From Polytrichum commune (lineage: Eukaryota; Streptophyta; Polytrichopsida; Polytrichales; Polytrichaceae), in assembly GCA_950295325.1 (NCBI GenBank), contig OX485807.1:38346440-38410439 (forward strand): a DNA stretch of 64,000 nucleotides, written 5' to 3'. The translations under genes were made by a program, and so were the position numbers. Shown here one piece after another: positions 48,458 to 60,989 of the stretch. Each line of letters starts with the position of its first letter. Position 1 is the stretch's first letter. The notes below the pieces were generated by a model. That model did not search any database. It was not told where the DNA came from and worked only from the letters and a program-made list of their open reading frames with translations.

Positions 48458-51400
48458 ATGGCGTCTACCGTCATCTCTGTTGGCTCTTCCACCTCCATTT
48501 ATCCCCGCCACACCCCCAACGCCACTGTCTTCTTCCTGCCTCCTCGCACTCTCACATGCTCGCCTGCCGCTTCCAAATGCTTAATTCCTTCACACCCCAC
48601 ATTGCAGGTTCGTTCCCCTGGAATTCTACCCCGTTGCCTCCAATTTGTTGCTTGAAATGTTGTAATGGGTTGTTGAGGTTGTGTGGCTGAATTGGAATTC
48701 GGATTGGCATCCATATCGAACAAGCTTGCGTGGGTTAAGTGAATTTGGGAGGTTGCTATGTTGCCACTCTCGAAATGGAGTGCAATGGGTGAATTGAAGT
48801 GATGAGATTCTTTTCAGATGATTGAGGTTCTGAGGATAGTGAATTTCTCGGTGTTGATGGTTTTGGACCTTCGATGTGAACTTTAAGATAAGGCAAGCTA
48901 GATGGGTCTTAAATGGTTAGTTTTTCTAGGATATGAAACATGCGATTAGTACGAGATGGTTAGCAAATCCAAATTGAGGCTGCAGTTACTTTCCTCATAA
49001 TTTTTGGAGCTCGTATGAATGTCCTATGTGATTAATCAAATCAAAGATTCTTGTGCTCATCAAATGATCATTTAGGCCCCCCATTTATGTTGATTATCGA
49101 GGCTAGAATGGTTATCATATTTTGAGCACATAGTCCAATCTCTTGTATACATGTGATGCCTTTTTGGTATCTGTTGTTGAAGCCACACCAAACCTCATAG
49201 GTCTCAAATATAAGTGTCTGATTGAGGTAAGTAGCGAATTAGGCATGTCTCCCTTAAGCAGACCTTTCATGGCTTTGTTTTTACTTAAATAAAAAAATAA
49301 AACTGGACAGGTAAATTTGAGTGGTGTGTAGTTGGGTGTGGATTTCAAGAACAGACACAAAAAAGGCATTGTCGTGTGTCTAAAAGATATTGGACTATGT
49401 GCTAAAAATTTGGTGAACCATTCTAGGCTCAACAGTGAACGACATAATTGGGGGGATCTATATGACTGTTTAATGAGCTCAAGAATTGCAAATTTGATAA
49501 TAAATAAGATATTCATATGAGCTTTGAAAATTATGAGGCAAATGGCCATGGAAACAGTTTGGAATTGGTAATCATTTCGCACGAAGTGCTATGTGTTTTG
49601 CATCCTAGGAGAAGTGGACACAGAGATAAAAAATGTCCATTTAAGGCCTGCTGACACTTAGAATGTCCAACTTCGTCACCAACTTCTCCTCTGTTACGTC
49701 TTTAGGAATATGTGTTTTTGTTTTTTGGTGTCTTCCTGCTCTGAATGCAACTTAAATATTCAACATGATCACTCTTACCTTTGTTTACCTATACTGGTGT
49801 AGATTGATGCACTATATATTAAAAACATGCGTATAACGTATTTGTCGTGCATAACTGTAAAGAATGGAAGAGTTCTTGGAAAATGAAAATCAGGAAGTGA
49901 ACAGAAATGAGGCAAAATATGAGATACAATGTTATTGATCCAATATGAAAACTGTTTTTGTCAGTATGGAGTATTTTGCAAAACTTGATGAATTGCCGGC
50001 TGTTTTGACAAATTCTGCGGATGGTGGCTCCTTGTGATACAGATTAGGGCAGATAGTACTGCTCCAGAGACAATAGCAAAGAAGGTAAGGGATACATGCT
50101 CACTATGTGATGATATTATTATTATTGTCATTATTGTCATGGTTTGTTTGCTATCATCATGGCTTCAAGGTATCACTCCAAGTTGGACAATCCAAGAAGT
50201 CAAATGCTTATTCTGAATTATAAGCTTGAAAACTACAACAATGGTTTTCTGTCTTCTTGGATTCTGAATTTGCGGTGAGAGAGTTTTGCGCAGGCTGTGT
50301 GGAGAGGAGTTCCAACTAAACTTAACACTTGCCCACATTCAAGGGAGATCCGAGAATATTTCTATAAGGATGTGTGTCAAGCCACTCAGAATGCTGTCAA
50401 AGACGGAAAACATAAACTACGGGTACAATTTCTCATCTTCTCACTTTGCTAGAATTACATGAAGTTCTACATGCTGATTTGGGTATAAAATATTTGATAA
50501 GGTAGATGGGTCTTAAATGGTTACTTTTTCTGACAAGCCCATTTCTAGGATATGAAACACGCGTTTAGTACAAGATGGTTACCAAATCCAAATTGAGGCT
50601 GCAGCGGCTTTCCTCGTAATTTTTGAAGCTCATATGATTAATTTACTCATTATCAAAGTGAAGATTCAACTGTGTGCTCATATGTCTTGTTGGTATCTGT
50701 TCTTGGTGCTTCACCAAACCACATACCACTCAAATATAGGTGTCCCAATAAGAAAAATAATTGACTAAGGGATGTTTATCTTAGTTTTCTTAGTGCCAAT
50801 ACCTCTACTCAACAAACATTAATAGGAGTTGACGAAGCAAGTGAGTAGTAAATGTGGACTTTTACTCATGATCCTATAAGGATAATAAGAGGGAGAAGTA
50901 CAGGGTTCAGTCGCTCTGATATGTAGTGTACTTGTCTTTTCTATCCGGAGTAGATATTTTCCAATTCTTGTGGCCTTTGCTCTTTTTTTGGGGGTTGCAA
51001 TCCACTTCAAGAACTTCTGGCTTTGTTTTGTTTTCTTATGTGATCCGTTTGTTTGTGTGTACTGCTGACTTGTGACTGTTTGCTCCATTGTTTCGTTGAG
51101 GTGCAAAATGGGTTCCAGCTGGAAAATATAGCTCTTGATTTATTCCAGAGGACTTCTTGTCAGAACAGGTGGATTTTTGGCATTAATAACATCATGCTGT
51201 TATGATGAATCAGGTGCAGATTACTATACCTGAATTGAATCCTGAGATGGTAAGGTCTTCAAAGACTACATTCCCCGTTCATTTCAATCATTCAAATCCA
51301 TTTCATTCTAGATCCAACCAGTTTAATTCAATTGACTATTTATGCAGAATAGTGAAGCTTTAGCCAAAGCACATCAGTTTCCCAAGTGGTAAAGACTGTT

Positions 51401-54400
51401 GGCCAAACTTTACAGTATCCGCATCTTAATTTGCATTCTTTCATTGGATTGAACTAAGAGACTCCAGGTTCTGATTAAATATCGTTGACCCAATAGAGTC
51501 ATCCTTAAAGTCTCTCAAAAAGTCATGTCTTGGTAGGGAGTTTGCCCCACCTTTGAATATTTATAATGTTCAAGAAGCATTCAAGTTGTGTCGGAACTCC
51601 CACTTTTGGTGATTTGAAGTGGAGGTGTTGGATTTCACCAAGAGATGGTTAATACATGTAATGAATCATTGTCAAACTTTTGAGAGCACCATTTTAGGTG
51701 GGCTCAAAAGTTTCCCATGAATTTCATTTTTATACAGCCATCGTTTTTGAAAGTGGAGCAAGCTCCCTATCAAAACAAGAGTTATCGAGAGTCTATAAGG
51801 ATAACTCTAATGTGCCACATTTGAATCTTTATATGTCCCTAACTGCAATGTGTTAAGTAATGTATTCTTCACTATAGTTCTTGTTTATTCTAATCTCAAC
51901 GTTTGCTCTCTGGCCACAGGATGTGTACAGGATAGGGACCTTATTGGAACTTATGAGAGAGCTTGCATTCACTTTTGCCGAGGATGGAAAACGAGTTAGA
52001 GTGAGTTGCAATCTGAATTCTCTCCCAAAAGGCAATTTCCAGATTGAAATCTTCGAACATCTGTCTTCATTTCATTCCTTTTGCAATCTGCAGAGGTGGG
52101 TGTCTTATTGAATCCATACCCAGTGTGAGGAGGAATCTCGATGATCTGGCGTCTTTCTATAGGTTATGAGGAGGATGGTCATTATAACCCATAATCATAT
52201 CCCCTTGCGATTGGTGTACTATACCCCCCCCTCCAGAAAAAATGATATGAAATCTTTGTTTCTTGCTTAGCTCGATTTCTCTTCACAGCGGTTATGTATG
52301 ATTATGGACACATATTGCCCAACTATGGGCTTATAGTCATGCCCACTTGCCAATATTGCCGCTTGTGAAGGCAACTGGCTATGACTCATAAATTGAGCTC
52401 CTCGTGTCAATTATCATCCCAGGCGGTGCACTCTACATCGCAGTACCTACCCATGTGGGTGCACAAAAGGGGTTCAAATTGAACAGGTCATGCACATTGG
52501 ATACATACAAGGGATATTGTTGAATGCAATATATTGGGTTATTGTGTGATTATAATTGGTAGAAATAGAATAAACCCATCATTCAGGTGGAAAATTGAAA
52601 ATTAGGATTGTAACCATGTTTGGGTGCATATATTTTTGACTACTACAGATATTTGAGGCTATGTGTTATCTCAACATTTGTATGTATATGCTTGTTATTC
52701 TTGTAATTTTTTTGGTATATAGGGGTATTAATTTGAAGGTGATGCACGCACATTGTTTTTCTATCTCAATGAAGAGTGCACCTCCCGAGGTTATCATACT
52801 CGTTATGATGGTATTCAGCATCATGTCTTAAGTCAAAACAAAATTTTCAACACTCAAGTTCTTAGGTGTATGTTGAAAAACTCAACATTGGCATGGAGCA
52901 GGTGGTGCATAGCCGCTTACTTTGCTTGTTGACTGATTTTCATGAATGGTGTATATATTTGGGAATTTGAAAAGCTTCTTGATTTCCATGTTCTGTTTAT
53001 TGAACACTATGATCTTGTCAGGTATGTGTACAAGGAGCAATGGGAGAGGGCATATTTTCTGGCATGCCCTTACAGCTTGCAGGAAGCCGCCAAATGCTAG
53101 AGCGTATGGACTGGGGTGATTATATTGAGGAAGACACTTTCATCAAGTTCGGCGCTGTAGGTTTGGAATTCCCTTTCCTTGTTATACCATTTTCTAGGCC
53201 ATGTTGACTTTCATGCCTTATGTATTGATTTGCAATAGTTCAAAGTGATTCAAATATGAGGTCATAAGTCCTTATTTCTATCCAGAGGCGTAGGTGGTTA
53301 TATTATGCAAATGCTTTAGCTGAGTAAGAAGTGATGAGAAGTACACTAAATTGTCCTAGTAGTGTGGGCCAAAGTAACTCTCTAAAACCCACATTAATTC
53401 TTACAACCCACACTGAATTCTTGGTTTTAAATTAGTGTGGGCCCCATTCATTGTTTTTTAGGAAGTTGATGTGGGTGACTATTTTGTTTTGTGCTACTTT
53501 TGTCCTCATACTCAACACAATGTAAGGTGTTTGTCGAAAGTCTCTAGAGAGACTTATGGGAAGACCTTGGGTGTTGGGCCCACATTATTTCCACCTTGAC
53601 TAGACAAGTAGACTGCCCACATTAAGTTTCCACCCACACTAGGAGGACAATTTAGTGTACTAGTTTCTTTTTCTCAATCTTGTGATGTATGGGGCCTTTC
53701 TTACACTAATAATAATATTAATAAATTGCAGTATCTAATCAAGAAAGGTTAGCAAAATCTTGGAAGTGTTTCTGGCATCAATCACATTTTTAACCTCAGT
53801 GCTACTCTTGGTCTGCCAGGTGCGAAGGAGGTGCAAGATGAAGACGATTTCTTCATCCTTATGGCCCCACAAAATGCAGTTGGAAATTGTATCATTGATG
53901 TATGTCACTGCAATTACAACCAACAATATGCGACATTGTTCACCTAGACTTGAATTCTATATTATGATTTTTGAAAATGTTTTTAAACGTCATAGTTGAC
54001 AGGCTGCTACAGTTGTGAGAACTATTCTATTTAGTACGTTTGTATGTCTCCAGGTTTTGTCATTTGATAGACCATCGGTGTTCAGAGAATATTTATTTTA
54101 CTTGACAGTGAATTTTCTTATGAAATCAGGACCTGAAAGCAATGGTGGAGGCTGCTGGTGACCGACCAGTAATCATAGTGAATGCTAAACTCAAGGTTTG
54201 TTAACTTATCCACCCAAAGTTCTAAGTATATTTTTGTGTATGGTACATATCAAACTTATTCCATGAGTTGGATGTTTGTGTCATGGAACTGGATCGAGTT
54301 CAACATATCTTTAATGTCTTCTTATTTGATCTTTGTTATAGGTGGACTTCCAACCATCTTGTTGTGTTAACCTCAAAGGGTGCTCTCTTCATTAAGATCG

Positions 54401-55944
54401 AAAATCACGTGCGTACATAACCTTCAAATTAATACCACTATGTACAATAAAATTTCAAGAAAAGAAATATACGTACAAATGTAAAGTCTACACATATCCT
54501 CAAATATATGTACATAGGCAGTTTATGTACCAGAAAATGTACTACTAGGGAGTCCCAAGTGCTTCCAATTGGATCATAAGTTGATATTAGCCTCTATCTC
54601 ACAAAGGCCATTGCACTCCACTACTCTAGGGAATTAGCCTCTTTGTCACCATGTTGATGTACTTTTAGTCCCGTAAGCCTTTTGGCTTCTTGGACTTCAA
54701 TATCAATTTCATTTCATTATCATCATATTGAATAAATATCTTGTGGTGAAAAAGAGCTTCAGGTCTGATAACCACATTGTTTTTATGTGACAGGATTTGC
54801 CAGCTTCAGGTGGAGTTATGCAAGTGAGGCTTTCACCACCTCCGAATGATGTACTGGCACATTGTAGGACCCATTCAGTACGAAATAAAATGAATTCCAC
54901 TACCAAGTGGATGTGTGTTTGGATATCTTGAGGTAGGACTCGAAATCTAACCTTGACAATGAGGGTTATGCAGATTATTGGAAGGGAGAAAAGAATGGAA
55001 TTTGTAGAATCCTTCTTCACATGCTACAACTTTCGCCTTATGTATACCTCAGGAACTCAGTATCCAATTATGGGTGCCTTCAGGTGCGTCTCTTAATGAC
55101 AAACATTTCCTAGTATCTAATGACAAGACATAAAGGACTACACAATTTATGGTATATAGTGTGATTTACTATTTGGAGTTATAAGGTGTTATAACCATTT
55201 CCTTGCAGATTGCATTTAAAAGAAAAAGTAAGTGCAATAAGCAGTACGAACATTATACAACATACTACACCTCACCCGGTAAACATTGACAATGTTTGTA
55301 TGTTTACAACATTAACTCCAAATGATTAGTGATACTAATTACCATAATTAGTGTAGGCTTATCAAGTCTATCAATTTTTCGAGGTCTAGCTCCATAATTT
55401 CCATCATAGTACATCATAGTACAGGCATTATTAAACACCTTTCGCTCTTAAACTGAAATGGTTAAAGTAACATAATAGGAGTGGGTTGACAGGATGTCAT
55501 ATCCAGGACCATTTGAAATCTACCGGAGGTTTGATTTAGGTTCAGGAAAGGAAGAGTACGTGCCTATTGCAACATTTGAGCAGGAGCCTACCCGATCTGA
55601 TATCAGTGACGCTTTTAGTGGCCGAGTGAAGTAAGCTGAACATATTTATTTCTTTTTTTAACGTTTGACAGATTTAATGTTTGATGTTCTTCCCAACTTC
55701 CCATTGTCCATGCTTGTAAAAGGATAATGTTACTGAAAAAAAGAAGTGTTGCTAGTGGCTTCCAACAATTGATAAGGATTCTTCACGTTGAGGCCTCAAA
55801 TATGTGCTGAAAATTTATCATATCGTTGTGAAATTTTGTCCGCATGCTGAAGAGGCTCTATGTCATGGTTGCAGGAAGGAAGGGTCTACGCCAACTGGGA
55901 TTTGGTATTCACTTGGAACTGAAAAAGATATGAAGTTTAAATGA
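48458..55944 (+). CDS. DUF1995-domain chloroplast protein (LPA3-like)
   Basis: Twelve exons: 48458-48607, 50043-50084, 50294-50422, 51214-51249, 51920-52000, 53022-53160, 53820-53899, 54130-54195, 54794-54823, 54974-55083, 55493-55630 and 55875-55944. Phases close to 356 aa. The first exon (50 residues) is rich in Ser, Thr and Pro with few acidic residues, a chloroplast transit peptide. The rest forms one soluble domain with VWRGVPTKLNTCPHS, VQITIPELNPEMDVYRIGTL, GAMGEGIFSGMPLQLAG, DDFFILMAPQNAVG, RPVIIVNAKL, YTSGTQYPIMGAFRMSYP and FEIYRRFDLGS. This matches DUF1995 proteins, which include LOW PSII ACCUMULATION 3, a stromal/thylakoid factor helping photosystem II assembly. Several DUF1995 paralogues exist in plants, so the exact orthologue is uncertain and no symbol is given. 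At least five introns contain MITEs. Confidence 0.85.
48888..49255 (+). mobile_element. Family A MITE in DUF1995 gene intron 1
   Basis: Contains GATGGGTCTTAAATGGTTAG, GATATGAAACATGCGATTAG and ATTTTTGGAGCTCGTATGAAT, and ends GAATTAGGCATGTCTCCCTTAA. Left end slightly eroded. Confidence 0.7.
49300..49665 (-). mobile_element. Family A MITE, second copy in DUF1995 gene intron 1
   Basis: Opposite orientation to the previous copy: GGACTATGTGCTAAAAATTTGG, CATAATTGGGGGGATC, ATATTCATATGAGCTTTG and TCCTAGGAGAAGTGGACA. Two copies in inverted orientation about 45 bp apart could pair in the primary transcript. Confidence 0.7.
50498..50784 (+). mobile_element. Family A MITE in DUF1995 gene intron 3
   Basis: Starts TAAGGTAGATGGGTCTTAA and ends GATGTTTATCTTAG. 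Contains GATATGAAACACGCGTTTAG and CCAAATTGAGGCTGCAGCGG. Shorter than average, lacking the central ATTGAGCCTAGAATGG block. Confidence 0.75.
52419..52790 (+). mobile_element. hAT-like MITE in DUF1995 gene intron 5
   Basis: Ends CCAGGCGGTGCACTCT and AGAGTGCACCTCCCGAGG are near inverted repeats. The 8-bp flanks are TTATCATC (52411-52418) and TTATCATA (52791-52798). 372 bp, no ORF. Confidence 0.7.
53344..53657 (+). mobile_element. TA-target MITE (family B) in DUF1995 gene intron 6
   Basis: Ends CACTAAATTGTCCTAGTA and AGGAGGACAATTTAGTG are inverted repeats continuing into AGTGTGGG/CCCACACT, with TA on both sides. 314 bp, no ORF. Confidence 0.8.
54371..54550 (+). mobile_element. Truncated hAT-like remnant in DUF1995 gene intron 8
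   Basis: Starts CTCAAAGGGTGCTCTCTTCA and continues AAAATCACGTGCGTACATAACC-like, matching the left part of the element at 41661-42156. The right inverted repeat is missing. Confidence 0.5.
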
Positions 55945-58899
55945 TAATACCATGTTGTGTGATGATCTCACTCCCATTGTCAATGGAAGCGTTTGGAATT
56001 CTGGTATAGGCCATCCAAAAGTCCAAGTAATATATTGGATCAGATGGCTTGACATTAGAGTTTTCTGCGAAGTCTTTCAAAGGGGCACCAAACACTTTAT
56101 GATTAAGTGCTTGTTAGATCTTGTGTTGGAGCATAGTTTTGAAACATGGGCGAAACTTTGAAAAAAGATCTAAAATAAGGTGTAACCCGTGAGACCAGCC
56201 ACCCTAAATCTTGGACCTGCATGTCCAAGGCTACCTTGGTCCACTGATCCTAGCTAGCTTCTTATAACCTGCTCCCACTCCTTTAGCATGTTAGTTTATG
56301 TCTTAGTAAAACTTTAGTCAATTTATGCATAAGCTCAACTTTTAAGCAAACTCGCTCAGAATTCGACCCGGAGACTCTACGAATAACTCTATCATCTAAG
56401 AGGGTTGGTTATTCAAACTACCAATGTCCTAGAACCGGACAGACACATAAAATGTCCTAGGTTGTCATCATATGATAATTTGTGACTACAGGCGATTCTT
56501 TTTCAACTAGGAGTAATTTGCTGTGATTTGAATTTGTCACATAGTCCAAGTATCAAGCATAGTTAGCATGTTGGATGTTGGAAAGTTTTGGAGTCCTGAT
56601 GACTTTCTCATATTTGCAGTGATAAAGGGGCTAATGGAGTTCTACTGTACATGTGCAGGGGTTTCTTTTCAGGTTTACTGGGCTAAAGTTGGCACCCTGA
56701 CATCTCTGCCTTGTATGAGGTCAATTTGTCTCCCATTCAAGAATCCATTCAAATTAGTCCAAAAGATCATTAATTACATATGTTTGGTACATTTAATTGT
56801 GTCACAGTTACATCAATTTTGCAGGTTTGAAAAGAACTGTTCATCAGTATTCCTCAGGGAGTGCCTCCTTGTAAGATACTCCCCTATCAAAACATGGTGC
56901 TATTGTCCCGTGATTGTTACATAATGTTTGTTATGTTGGGAGTTTTGTATGCCATGTGTCTTTTAAACTACTGTAGTGACAGGAACTTTAGGATTTATCA
57001 TTCTCATAATGATAGCTATACCTATACGCAATTCAAAATTGGAGAGCAAATCCTTAATTTCAAGACAAGTGCAATGTCTGCAGAACAGAACGCTTCTGTA
57101 TGCTTGAACAAGATGAAATTAAAATATAGGTACAACATATTGAGCCGTCCCAATCCCACTTGTCCCATAATTTGCGGATCAAAGTAGATCACTGAAAAAC
57201 TATTTTCTTAAATCTACCCTTTGAAGAATGTCTTCTCCACCTACAGCAACCCTACACAACATATCAAAAATCATAGTTCACGGCTAGATAGGATTCCAAA
57301 GGAAGAGACTCTCGGCCTAGTTGGTTGCAGTGAACAGGGAAATTTTTTGAGCTAACTCAGTCACTATTCTTATTTCTTTATTATCAATCGATTATTCATC
57401 GAAATGCTTCCGTTGTTTCTTGGAATTTTACATAATATAGAACATTTTACAGATTTTGGTTTGGTTGATTTCCTACAGTTTTGATGTTGGATCAGTGATT
57501 TGGGAAAATGAACCGATTCTCTGTAACTAGTAGCCAGTTCTCCCCAATTGATGGTTGATCAGAGGTCTTTCTTTGTTAACATAGACGAGCATTCCATGAT
57601 ACTTTGACCAAGTTGTCTCATTGGGCCACTTTGTGTTCCCTTTGTGGGACTCATGGCAAGTCTTCAAATTTGTCCTTGTCTTTGCCAACACATTATGATG
57701 ACACAACAACCCAATGCCAGGGCAGAGAAGACCACAAGGAATCCCATAATAACTCCAAGGTAGAAACGGGCATGTGACATTTCATTTTGTGTCGATCCTA
57801 TTCTTTTCCTGTTGTCTGTCGTCTTTCCACTCTGTAGCAAACAAGAGTGTGCATCGCTTTTGTGAATTTCGTTCACTTTCCTATACTCGTTCGAGTCGAC
57901 AATTGCCGAAATGGTATGAGGTTAGACTTCTCTGAGCTTCTGATACAAGGTTCTAACGTCAGTGCAGACTTCAAGCATCAAAAGGGGAGGAGCCACAGGA
58001 AGGGACAAGAAGGTTAGCTACAGTGTTAAACCCCCATCTTGTGCAACCAAACTGTGGGTGGTTGCTTAAACTTCAAATCCAATGCGCACATGAATCATTA
58101 CAAGCATATGAGTCCTAGGCAATTGACCTATGTCATTGAAAACTTGTCTTATGTAATTGGAATACTTGCATATCTAGTATAATGTTAGATTTGCATTGTT
58201 CTTTCATCGACTTAGGACGATTGCGTAGGATTCGTATGCTAGTAGTGATTTGAAGTGAGAGCAAGTAACAAATTAGGTGAGGCTTCAGCCATTAGGAGTC
58301 ATCTCCAAACTCCACAAACGAAGTCAAGTGAGATGACTTCCAAAGACTTCCTATTGAGAAACAAAAAAATGAAAGACAACTCCGATGTTGTCACCGCCAT
58401 GAATCATGGGTGTTGCTTCTTCATTTTGGAGTTCATCTAAGTCTACATGTAAACCGAAATGGGCATTACGAGAATTAGAGGAGCCCAAAAGACTATTGCC
58501 TCCTTTCAAAGGTGAACACCTTGAACAGGCACAGACAAGTCGGACAACACATGTCTCCCCCAAGGCCAAGCCTATAGATTCCCACATGGTTGGTTGATTA
58601 TATCTTGTTCACATGGAAACCTCCACTATGATTGGGTGGACCATAAGTAGTAGGGTTCACTAGAATTCAAGTCCTAGAAAGGTCACCCCATCCAAGTACT
58701 ATGTTGACCTTAGGTGGCTCAACCTTGGGAAAACTCAAAACGATGCAGTGAAACTCTCACAATGGCAAGGGAAACTGAATCCATCAATGACCAGCTGCCT
58801 CAAGGATGCCCATAAATTCTCTAATCAATGTCTTGATCGGTAAAGGGTGGCAATGCCGGTTGTACACACAGTGAGCAGAAATAAGAGCATTGTTGTATA
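55945..58899. other. Spacer downstream of the DUF1995 gene
   Basis: No complete gene recognised. An ORF at 56568-56924 has a few plausible splice-site contexts but no recognisable similarity. A possible C-terminal exon lies on the minus strand at 57664-57876. Confidence 0.45.
57664..57876 (-). CDS. Possible terminal exon or small single-pass membrane protein
   Basis: A 70-residue minus-strand ORF with a polar, Lys/Arg-rich first half followed by one strong hydrophobic segment (about residues 39-62: YLGVIMGFLVVFSALALGCC onward) and a short basic tail WQRQGQI. The layout is that of a C-terminal tail anchor. The reading frame stays open about 40 nt upstream of the ATG and then meets a stop, so it could be the last exon of a larger gene or an independent small ORF. 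I cannot name it and found no partner exons. Confidence 0.22.
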   Translation of the reverse strand: MNEIHKSDAHSCLLQSGKTTDNRKRIGSTQNEMSHARFYLGVIMGFLVVFSALALGCCVIIMCWQRQGQI

Positions 58900-59216
58900 C
58901 TCCCTCTGTTTCAAAATAAAACCGTGGTTTCTATTTCAGTGCGGGATTAAGAACAGTGACCAGCTTTGAACCACAATGCGTTTTTTAACCAAAATTGGGA
59001 GCTGCCGAAAATTAGCAAGCTGGCACGGAGTATACAGTATTTACCGAGGCTATTGTAGCTTCTTAGATAAATATACCATATTTATTAGTAGGCCCAGCTG
59101 CACTGCCGTTGTTAGCCGTGAATGATAGGCATGAGTAGTGGTAATAACAAAACCATGGTTTTATTCTGGCACGGAGTTTATGCAGAAACCATGGTTTTAT
59201 TGTGAAACAGAGGGAG
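58900..59216. mobile_element. Stowaway MITE (Tc1/mariner type)
   Basis: 317 bp with terminal repeats CTCCCTCTGTTTCAAAAT and its complement, 31 of 33 positions matching over the first 33 bp, flanked by TA (58898-58899 and 59217-59218). CTCCCTCTGTTTCA is the known Stowaway consensus end. The interior has additional inverted repeats around CATGGTTTTATT and CTGGCACGGAGT. Confidence 0.92.
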
Positions 59217-59759
59217 TACTATTTTTTGTTATTTTGGCAAGAGAAAAGCCGCATGTAAGGCACGTCTGGTTTTTCCCCTAAATAGGTTGAATTTTGGACA
59301 CAATGCATTATGCACCCCATGATAAACTTATTTCTAAACTAACTGGGTCTCCAACCCCGGCTTTGACCCTCTACTTGGAGTTTGGGTCAGTCAGTGTAAA
59401 TTTCCAGGATTTGTCGCCCAAGTTATTGGGACCTAAACTCGGCCATGTTAGGCTATCACAGCAGCTTCCCACCAGCACACAAGCAAGGCTATCCACAGCA
59501 GTTGTAGCATGTTCATCGCTAACAGGCCGAGTCTCATGACTATACCCAACTTGCCTCGATGCCATCTTGCAGCTTGTTCACAATAGCCGTTCCCCTACGT
59601 TCCCACAAGGCATCGTGTTCCATCACGTTCCCATCACCAGCTACTTTCCCATGCAAAACCGCCTCAAACCAGCTCATTTTCTTCTTCTTTTGAAGTAGTC
59701 TAGTGCAAGCTCTCTTGAAGGTTTAGGGTTTAACGTTTTAGTGCGGTAACTTATACACA

Positions 59760-60970
59760 TTTGTGGCCCTTTCCATCGATTTCCATATGATTTATGTAGC
59801 ATATGTGATCTCTGATGACAATTTTAGAATTGATATGGATGATGAAATTTTGCAAGAATCACAAGGAGACATCTTGATTGTGTACATTTTGATGGTGGTT
59901 GCTCGCAACACTCACAACCTGTTCAATCCAAATGAGTTGGAGAAAGTAGCAACCGTTAAACACCACATGGGAGTAACATGCGTTCTTTGCATGATGCATG
60001 ATGTGACTTCATTGTTCAAGGTTTTGACTAATTTTGAGGTATAAGAATTTGATGAGCTTGTTTCCCTTGTTTGTCCTACATATCGTGACAATGTCCATAG
60101 CACGGGTGTTGAGAGAGTTATGAGTGGCAGCCCATGAGGTTGATGCCTTTGCAACTTTTGCTCAACTTCATCATGTATTTGAAGCACAATAATGTAATTA
60201 TAGCTATGAGTCTTGCCAATGGAATGTTGTGCATTCAACATTGTACAAGAATGTGATTTTCATTGATTTGTGCATCATCAGTGCACTTGCTCATGAGATA
60301 TCTTGGCCCCATGAGGTGGAGTAGAGGCGTTTGTCTTCATTGAATCCTCATTTTCCAAGTTGCATTAGATTATTAATGGTACACTTGTGTTAGTTTGGAA
60401 GCCATGGAATAATCCCAATTATGCAAAAAGGTGTAATGGACGGAAGAAAATATATTGTTGAATGATATGGTTATGATGTCCTACGAAGGTCTTTTTATTC
60501 ACTTGGACTTGGGATTTTCAAGTTCTTTCCATGATGTGACAATCCTCCGCCACTTAGACTACTTTTGGTATTGGCGTGCACACTTAATCACAATGACAAA
60601 TACTTCGAAATATGTTCGGAGATCCCAACTACATTGACGAGAACATGCTCAAAACACAAAGACTTGGCAACATGAAAAGGTGTAGAATATGGACAAGGGA
60701 GCACTCAGCGCATACAACAAGATGCATGTCATCTACAGTGTGAGAATAGAATGGGACATTGGTGGTTTGAAGTGTTGATTTAAGAGGCTCATGAAATGGT
60801 TTGATACCATTAATCCCAAGTACAACCGTTTCTTTAGAACCGTGGCCATATTGACAAACTTTATGCACCAATGCATTATGGATTTCACCCATGATGTAGT
60901 AGAAGAACAACTTGAACCTGCACAACCTCGTGGTTGAGATGGAGATTTTTGGACATGTGCTTTAGTGTAT
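59760..60970 (+). pseudogene. Degenerate PIF/Harbinger-type transposase
   Basis: Translated fragments in shifting frames line up with the DDE domain of Harbinger-like transposases: FDELVSLVCPTYRDN and STGVERVMSG near 60045-60135, INGTLV and KPWNNPNYAKRCNGRKKIYC near 60370-60455, LFIHLDLGFSSSFHDVTILRH at 60490-60555, then YNKMHVIYSVRIEWDIGGLK near 60715-60770, and LTNFMHQCIMDFTHDVVEEQ. The expected first catalytic Asp (IDGT) is now Asn (INGT), and several stops and frameshifts are present (for example after GGLKC). The final Glu lies in RIEW. It is clearly inactive. No flanking terminal repeats were identified. Confidence 0.7.
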
Positions 60971-60989
60971 ATTATGCTTGAAAATATAT

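Noticed and set aside
51348-51388. A possible 41-bp exon with good splice-like borders in the DUF1995 gene (NSEALAKAHQFPKW)
   Set aside because: Its length breaks the reading frame into the next exon, while the flanking exons join in frame as NPEMDVYRIGT, as expected for the family.
59294-59539. 81-codon ORF LTGSPTPALTLYLEFGS...
   Set aside because: No recognisable similarity, no splice context and adjacency to transposon debris.
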